Shown: piece by piece, positions 6,119 through 11,908 of the stretch
How positions within the stretch are numbered: the stretch's first letter is position 1
Layout of the letters: each line of letters begins with the position of its first letter
Origin: an uncultured Caulobacteraceae bacterium
Lineage (GTDB): Bacteria > Pseudomonadota > Alphaproteobacteria > Caulobacterales > Caulobacteraceae
DNA: 11,908 nucleotides
Reading direction: 5' to 3'
Assembly (NCBI GenBank): GCA_946482375.1
Contig: CAMLRH010000049.1
Location: 1-11,908 of the forward strand
Position numbers and translations under genes: made by a program
Notes under the pieces: model-generated
The model's input: the letters and a program-made list of their open reading frames with translations, nothing else
Database searches by the model: none
Told to the model about the DNA's origin: nothing

Positions 6119-7598
6119 GCTCTTCGTCCGTCGGCGTCAGGGCGTCCATGGCCGGCGTGGCGAAACCCGTCGGATCGACCTCGCCGGACTCGCGGACAGG
6201 CGCCATGCGCGCCTTCCGCCAGCCACCCCAGCGGTAATAGCCGAAGGCCATAAGCGCCGAGGCGGCCATGCTGACGGGGAAGCTCCACCAGATCGCGTCC
6301 GGTCCCCAGGACGGCTCCAGCAGCTTGGCGAAGAAGACCCGGATACCCAGCAGCGAGATGACCAGCGAGATCAGCGGCGCTGTCACCGCGCCGGTCGAGC
6401 GGACCACGCCGAACAGCACGAAGGTCACGCCGAACATGATGAAGGACCAGGCGACGATCAGGTTGATGTGGCTGGAGACGGCGATGGCGGCCGCGTCGCC
6501 CGGCAGGAACAGCCGCAGCAGGAATGGCTCGGCGAGGTAGACCAGCAGCACCAGCGAGCCGGTGAGCGCCAGGTTGATCAGCGCCCCCGACCGCGCCGTC
6601 AGTTCCACTCGCCGCCACTGGTTCGCGCCGACGTTCTGGGCGGCCATGGATGAGGCCGCCGCGCCGATCGCCATGGCCGGCATCTGGATATAGGTCCAGA
6701 TCTGCGCCGCCACGCCGTAGGCCGCCGCCGTCACCGTGCCGTGGGCGTTGACCATGCCCATCATGACGATGGCCGAACCCGACACGACGATGATCTGCAG
6801 GCCCATCGGCACACCCTTTACGATGGTCGCCCTGAGGATCGACAGGTCCGGTTTCAGGTAGCCCAGCTCATCGCCGGTCAGCCGCAGCGGCAGCTTCCGC
6901 CGGTAGATGTAGATGACCATGGCGACCAGGCTGATCACCTGGCCGATCAGCGTCGCCGTCGCCGACCCGCCGACGCCCATGCGCGGGAAGAGCCCATAAC
7001 CCTGGATCAGCAGCGGGTTCAGGCCGACGTCCAGCACCACCGTCAGGCCCATGAAGATCAGGGGCGTGCGGGCGTCCCCCGACGCCCTGAGGATCATCAT
7101 CAGGAAGGTCAGGAAGTACATGAACGGCACGGCCAGGCAGATGATGCGCAGGTAGTCCTCCGCCAGCGGCAGCGCCTCTCCCGGCGTGCCGAGCCAGCCC
7201 AGGATGGTGGGCGTGGCCAGGAACCCCGCCAGCCCCACGATCAGCGAGGCGACGGCGAAGAAGGCCGCCGTGGTGCCGACCACCTGCTTGGCGCGGTCGA
7301 GGTCCTTCGCCCCCACCGCCTGGGCGACCATGATGTTGGCCGCCATGCCAACACCGAACACTGCGCCCAGCATCAGGAACAGCACGAGGTTGGCGTTGGC
7401 GGTGGCGGTCAGGCCCGCTTCGCCGAGGAATTGCCCGACCCAGACGGCGTTCACCGAGCCGTTCAGCGACTGCAGGGCGTTGGAGCCGAGGACCGGCAGC
7501 GAAAACCAGAAAAGCGTGCGGGTGATCGGCCCTTCGGTCAGCCTGTGGCCTTGCCGCTGGGCGGGCCGCGCGGCCTCGATCGGCTCCGATCCTTCCAT
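6099..7598 (-). CDS. MATE family efflux transporter
   Basis: The 499-residue inner-membrane protein fits the usual 12-helix MATE fold, which exports drugs or metabolites in exchange for H+ or Na+. Two homologous halves are visible: GMAANIMVAQAVGAKDLDRA (84-103) in the first and GAAASSMAAQNVGANQWRR (312-330) in the second. RASGDARTPL (171-180) and the VVLDVGLNP segment with D190 are characteristic of the family. About 20 polar residues precede the first helix, and residues after about 460 form a polar, acidic tail. It lies 33 bases downstream of the beta-lactamase-like gene on the same strand, and the two are probably co-transcribed. The ribosome site is weak (GCAGGG, 11 bases from the ATG). 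The substrate cannot be told from sequence; a role with wall-active compounds is only suggested by neighbours. Confidence 0.93.
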   Translation of the reverse strand: MEGSEPIEAARPAQRQGHRLTEGPITRTLFWFSLPVLGSNALQSLNGSVNAVWVGQFLGEAGLTATANANLVLFLMLGAVFGVGMAANIMVAQAVGAKDLDRAKQVVGTTAAFFAVASLIVGLAGFLATPTILGWLGTPGEALPLAEDYLRIICLAVPFMYFLTFLMMILRASGDARTPLIFMGLTVVLDVGLNPLLIQGYGLFPRMGVGGSATATLIGQVISLVAMVIYIYRRKLPLRLTGDELGYLKPDLSILRATIVKGVPMGLQIIVVSGSAIVMMGMVNAHGTVTAAAYGVAAQIWTYIQMPAMAIGAAASSMAAQNVGANQWRRVELTARSGALINLALTGSLVLLVYLAEPFLLRLFLPGDAAAIAVSSHINLIVAWSFIMFGVTFVLFGVVRSTGAVTAPLISLVISLLGIRVFFAKLLEPSWGPDAIWWSFPVSMAASALMAFGYYRWGGWRKARMAPVRESGEVDPTGFATPAMDALTPTDEEPTAPAR

Positions 7599-7631
7599 GG
7601 CGGTGACAACCCTGCGTCGCGGGCGCGGTTC

Positions 7632-8732
7632 CTAGGCCGCGGCCTGCTCGGTCTGCTTCGGCGTAACCGCCCTGTTGTGATGCTCCACCAGCGTGCGGGC
7701 AACCTTCTGGAACAGGGAAATGCGCTCGCCCACCGACGTCGTGGTCTCGGCGATCATGACGGCCACGGCGTAAGAGCGGCCGTCGGGGGCGGTGATAATG
7801 CCGACATCGTTCCAGCCGGTGACGCGCGCCCCGAGCTCCTGCCCGGTGCCGGTCTTGTGGGCGATGGTCCAACCTTCGGACAACCCGCCTCGCAGGCGGC
7901 GGGCGCCCGTCTCGGTCTCGGTCATGACCTCGAGCATGTTGCGGGTCGATGCCGCCGACAGCAGCCGGCCCTTCTTCAGCTTCGCAAGCGCCCCCACGAT
8001 GGCGACTGGGGACGCGCCGTCGGGGGGATCGGCCAGGTAGGCGTCAAGCTTCTGCTTGCGATAGAGGTCGGGCAGCTGCGCGCGGGCGTGCTGGAAGTTC
8101 CAGTTGAAGCCGTACTCCGGCCGCCACTGCATCCCGGCGATCTCCGCCTGCAGGTAGCGCTCCTCGGTCCCGGCGCGGATGGCGCCGAGCCCGCGATCGT
8201 CGATGACTCCCTGAACCGCGCCGCCGCCGCCGACGCGCCGCATCAGCATGTCGTTGGCGGCATTGTCGCTCTTGGCGATCGCGCCCATCAGGAGTTCCTG
8301 CGGCGTGGTCTGGTAGCCGTCGCTGTCGATCTTGGCGCGGATAGGCTGGTGGAAGACTGAGAGGTCGTTGCGGGTCATCAGCAGCGGCTCATCAAGCCGC
8401 ATCCGCCCCTGGTCGACGGCGTCGTAGACGGCCAGCGCCACCCAGAGCTTGCTGACGCTCTGCTGCGGCAGGATCTGGTCGGCGTTGTAGCCGGCGGTCC
8501 AGCCCGCCTCGATGTCGCGGACGGCGAAGCCCGCGCGCCCGTTGAAGGCCTCGCCGATGGCGCGCAGTTCCTGGACCAGTTCAGGCGGCGCCGGCGGCGG
8601 GGCGACGACCACGTGGCGGGCGGCGCCGACCGTGGTGTTCGCCTGCTGGCCGCCGGGCGCGAAGGTCGCCGTCAGCGCCGCGGCGAGGGCGGCAAGAAGG
8701 TGGAAAAGCTTCTGCAACGCGATACGACTCAC
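7632..8732 (-). CDS. Class A beta-lactamase-like serine hydrolase
   Basis: The 366-residue protein carries the class A motifs in order: S92-V-S-K95 (acylated serine and general base), S155-D-N157, and K293-T-G295 (HKTGTG). The omega-loop signature is present as R204-P-E206-Y-G-F-N210, matching the class A R164-x-E166-x2-L-N170 pattern with Phe for Leu. A signal peptide (about 1-25) predicts export to the periplasm. The protein is longer than the usual 290 or so residues: SDN to Glu is 51 residues instead of 36, and Glu to KTG is 87 instead of 68, so extra segments flank the active-site wall. A proline-rich linker (about 44-50) precedes the domain. The start is GTG at 8732 with no strong ribosome site, so it is not certain. 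It could hydrolyse beta-lactams, or be a related wall-processing peptidase or esterase. The context is a wall hydrolase upstream and a MATE pump downstream. Confidence 0.85.
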   Translation of the reverse strand: MSRIALQKLFHLLAALAAALTATFAPGGQQANTTVGAARHVVVAPPPAPPELVQELRAIGEAFNGRAGFAVRDIEAGWTAGYNADQILPQQSVSKLWVALAVYDAVDQGRMRLDEPLLMTRNDLSVFHQPIRAKIDSDGYQTTPQELLMGAIAKSDNAANDMLMRRVGGGGAVQGVIDDRGLGAIRAGTEERYLQAEIAGMQWRPEYGFNWNFQHARAQLPDLYRKQKLDAYLADPPDGASPVAIVGALAKLKKGRLLSAASTRNMLEVMTETETGARRLRGGLSEGWTIAHKTGTGQELGARVTGWNDVGIITAPDGRSYAVAVMIAETTTSVGERISLFQKVARTLVEHHNRAVTPKQTEQAAA

Positions 8733-8799
8733 TGACGAGGCGGCCGATTCCGCCCCGCCAGATTAGCGCATCGGGAGCCTTGCCGTTCCGCTAAGAGAC

Positions 8800-9510
8800 T
8801 TAGGCGTGGCCGAGGATGGTCATGGCCGCGATGCGCCAGGTCTGCACCTCGCCGCCCCGGTAGTAGCCGCGCAGCGAGGTCGCCTCGCCCGCCTTGCCGG
8901 GCCAACGATAGAAGATGTGGTCGCCCACCTGGGTGATCTTCGTCAGCGTCGGCGCCCAATAAGGGTCGACCCAGTCGGTGTGATAGTGGGTGGCCGTCCC
9001 GACGCTCTTCTCGACATAACCCTCAAGGGCCTGCTGGGCGATCTGGCGGGCGGAGAAGATCTGCTCTGGCCGCGGCGGACGGCGCTTCATCGAGCCGTCG
9101 CAGACGAACGAGAACTGGCAGCCGGTCTTGCGCTGGAAGCCCTGGAAGACGACGCCGCAGACCGACTTGGGGAAGTTCGGGTCGCGGACCCGGTTGAGGA
9201 TCACCTGCGCTACGGCGCGCTGACCGGACATGGGCTCGAAACCGGCCTCGTAGTAGATGGCGTCGGCCAGGCAGGTGACGGCCTGCTGGCGTTCGGCGAC
9301 GTCGGCCACGGGCAGCACGAAGGGCTGCACCTCGTCGGGGTTCACGGGCAGGCCGGCGGGCGCGATCAGGCCCGGTTGGCCAGGCGCATAGACGCCGCTC
9401 ACCAGGTCCAGCGACTTGGCCAGACCCGGCGTGGCGATCATGGTGATGGAGGCAAGGAAAACCAGCGCGAGATGAGGCAAGCTCGCGTAGCGGCGCAGAT
9501 AAGATACCAA
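8800..9510 (-). CDS. SleB/CwlJ-type cell-wall hydrolase (Hydrolase_2 family)
   Basis: The 236-residue exported protein resembles the catalytic domain of SleB, a lytic transglycosylase of spore cortex whose relatives in non-sporulating Gram-negatives act on vegetative peptidoglycan. Residues 1-31 form a signal peptide ending near PGLA-KS. The domain runs from about residue 80 to 203 and shows ADAIYYEA with the likely catalytic E88, AQVILNRVRDPNFPKSVCGV, GCQFSFVCDG, and ATHYHTDWVDPYWA followed by HIFYR. Four cysteines (C80, C118, C131, C137) could form disulfides in the periplasm. No separate peptidoglycan-binding domain is present. The start codon is TTG, chosen because of a good ribosome site (TAAGGGA) six bases upstream. 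It is first of three same-strand genes and lies 67 bases before the beta-lactamase-like gene. Confidence 0.9.
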   Translation of the reverse strand: MVSYLRRYASLPHLALVFLASITMIATPGLAKSLDLVSGVYAPGQPGLIAPAGLPVNPDEVQPFVLPVADVAERQQAVTCLADAIYYEAGFEPMSGQRAVAQVILNRVRDPNFPKSVCGVVFQGFQRKTGCQFSFVCDGSMKRRPPRPEQIFSARQIAQQALEGYVEKSVGTATHYHTDWVDPYWAPTLTKITQVGDHIFYRWPGKAGEATSLRGYYRGGEVQTWRIAAMTILGHA

Positions 9511-9516
9511 TTTACG

Positions 9517-9523
9517 TCCCTTA
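9517..9523 (-). promoter_or_regulatory. Ribosome binding site TAAGGGA that supports a TTG start
   Basis: Read on the minus strand, TAAGGGA is followed by six bases and then TTG at 9510-9508, which opens the signal peptide of the wall hydrolase. The strength of this site makes the rare start credible. Confidence 0.75.
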
Positions 9524-9571
9524 GCTCAGCGATGATGAAGCGCGACAGTACCGCCGCTTTTGCGCCGCAAT

Positions 9572-9595
9572 TTCGAAGTCTGTCAGACATTCGAA
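9572..9595. promoter_or_regulatory. Imperfect palindrome upstream of the wall hydrolase, possible operator
   Basis: Outer arms TTCGAA lie at 9572-9577 and 9590-9595. Inner arms GTCTG (9578-9582) and CAGAC (9584-9588) surround one central base, and a single bulged base at 9589 breaks the symmetry. That gives an 11-bp paired arm in an AT-richer intergenic stretch, 62 bases upstream of the TTG start. It could be an operator or a leader hairpin. A second smaller palindrome (TTGCG-C-CGCAA) lies next to it at 9560-9570. No -35/-10 pair was recognised with confidence, though a TATAAC on the minus strand about 60 bases further upstream is a candidate -10. Confidence 0.4.
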
Positions 9596-9737
9596 TTTCT
9601 TATAGCGACGCTTGCTCAGATGATGTTGTTATATACTGGAATTTCCTCTCATTTTCGCTGCGACAAGTCGACACTCGGGCGACTCACTATTTTGTCAGCG
9701 GCCGTGATGATCTGAAAATCTACTTGTCGAATAGGCG

Positions 9738-9772
9738 AAAAACGCAAAGGGCGGCCCGTGAGGACCGCCCTT
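9738..9772 (-). terminator. Intrinsic terminator after gltD
   Basis: On the minus strand, AAGGGCGG (9772-9765) and CCGCCCTT (9754-9747) form a perfect 8-bp stem with a 10-base loop. Five T residues follow four bases after the stem (9742-9738). It starts 25 bases beyond the gltD stop codon. No T run follows on the plus strand, so it acts on the gltBD transcript. Confidence 0.88.
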
Positions 9773-9796
9773 CTACTGTTCCGCTTGTAGCGAGTG

Positions 9797-11245
<1,449 letters not shown>

Positions 11246-11263
11246 CTCACTAACTCCGGAAAT

Positions 11264-11908
11264 CTATTCGGCGGCGACCGTGACGGCGGCTTGCCGTTCG
11301 GCCTCCAGCTCGAGCAGGGCGCGCCGATAGTCCTTCGGCATCACCTTGATGAAGTGGGTCAGGGCGGTGTCCCAGTTGTCCAGGATCTCGCGCGCCCGGG
11401 CGCTGCCCGTATAGAGCAGGTGCCGTTCGACCAGGATGCGCAGCCGCTCGGCGTCGAAACGCAGCATGTCGCCCATGCCGGCGTCGGACGCGCCCGGCGC
11501 CTTCTGCCTGGGCGCGCGCTGGTCGTCGAGGTCGCCGGGCGTCACGTCCAGCTTCTCGAACTCGACCATCGCCGTGTTGCACAGCGGCTGGAAGCGGCCT
11601 TCCGGATCGAAGACGTAGGCGATGCCGCCGCTCATGCCGGCGGCGAAGTTGCGGCCGGTGTTGCCGAGCACCACGACCACGCCGCCCGTCATGTATTCGC
11701 AGCAGTGGTCGCCGGCGCCTTCCACCACGGCCACCGCGCCGGAGTTGCGGACGGCGAAGCGCTCGCCGGCCACGCCGTTGAAGTAGGCTTCGCCGGCGAT
11801 GGCGCCATAGAGCACCGTGTTGCCGACGATGATGTTCTCGGTCGGCTCGCGGCCGACGCCTTCCGGCTGGCGCACGATCACCCGGCCGCCCGACAGGCCC
11901 TTGCCGAC
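11264..11908 (-). CDS. gltB: Glutamate synthase large subunit, C-terminal part only
   Basis: This is the last 214 codons of a much larger gene whose start lies beyond the window edge; family members have about 1500 residues. The visible part is the C-terminal GXGXG beta-helix domain, with repeated Gly-rich turns: VGKGLSGG at the window edge, [28 protein letters not shown] and [11 protein letters not shown]. It ends in a helical tail rich in charged residues. In GltB this domain supports the channel between the glutaminase and synthase sites. The frame stays open to the last base of the window, so the gene is cut by the window and not broken. The stop is TAG at 11266-11264. Confidence 0.96.
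   Translation of the reverse strand, partial: VGKGLSGGRVIVRQPEGVGREPTENIIVGNTVLYGAIAGEAYFNGVAGERFAVRNSGAVAVVEGAGDHCCEYMTGGVVVVLGNTGRNFAAGMSGGIAYVFDPEGRFQPLCNTAMVEFEKLDVTPGDLDDQRAPRQKAPGASDAGMGDMLRFDAERLRILVERHLLYTGSARAREILDNWDTALTHFIKVMPKDYRRALLELEAERQAAVTVAAE

Noticed and set aside
6741..8360. Long open frame on the plus strand (539 codons)
   Set aside because: It lies opposite the MATE and beta-lactamase-like genes. Its product is rich in Arg, Gly, His and Gln with no recognisable domain, as expected from the antisense of GC-rich codons.
8791..8803. Inverted repeat CTAAG-AGA-CTTAG at the wall hydrolase stop codon as a terminator
   Set aside because: The stem is short and AT-containing, and no T run follows on the minus strand. 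Read-through to the next gene seems more likely.
11264..11908. gltB as a truncated pseudogene
   Set aside because: The frame stays open to the last base of the window, so the apparent truncation comes from the window edge.

Overview
The window looks like ordinary chromosome of a high-GC alphaproteobacterium, most likely Caulobacterales (Caulobacter/Phenylobacterium-like). The grounds are GC-rich codon use through most of the window, an alphaproteobacterial-style AlkB and sirtuin, a gltBD pair, and a SleB-type wall hydrolase. The genus is an inference from general resemblance. No tRNA, rRNA, CRISPR array, insertion sequence or phage gene was seen.

Layout. (1) Positions 1-2903, minus strand: the first 967 codons of a large repeat protein whose 3' end lies outside the window. 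It alternates Asn-Thr/His-Gly-Ile (beta-helix-like) repeats, glycine/aspartate RTX calcium-binding repeats and a conserved 70-residue domain, and the whole arrangement occurs twice. Its GC content is visibly lower than that of the neighbours. (2) Positions 2904-3177: a divergent intergenic region with small inverted repeats. (3) Positions 3178-6118, plus strand: an AlkB-type Fe(II)/2-oxoglutarate dioxygenase, a sirtuin overlapping it by 11 bases, and a lipoprotein L,D-transpeptidase. (4) Positions 6099-9510, minus strand: a compact set transcribed in the order SleB-type cell-wall hydrolase, class A beta-lactamase-like serine hydrolase, MATE exporter. The MATE gene converges on the L,D-transpeptidase gene and overlaps it by 20 bases. 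(5) Positions 9511-9796: an AT-richer intergenic region with a palindrome upstream of the hydrolase and an intrinsic terminator for gltD. (6) Positions 9797-11908, minus strand: gltD and the 3' end of gltB, the two subunits of NADPH glutamate synthase.

How the genes work together. gltBD makes glutamate from glutamine and 2-oxoglutarate. alkB and cobB are likely co-translated repair and protein-deacylation genes. The L,D-transpeptidase, wall hydrolase, beta-lactamase-like enzyme and MATE pump form a cluster concerned with the cell envelope, which could matter for wall turnover or tolerance of wall-targeting compounds (inference). The least ordinary items are the duplicated RTX/beta-helix protein and the beta-lactamase-like enzyme with a lengthened omega-loop region. 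No clearly new multi-gene system was recognised.
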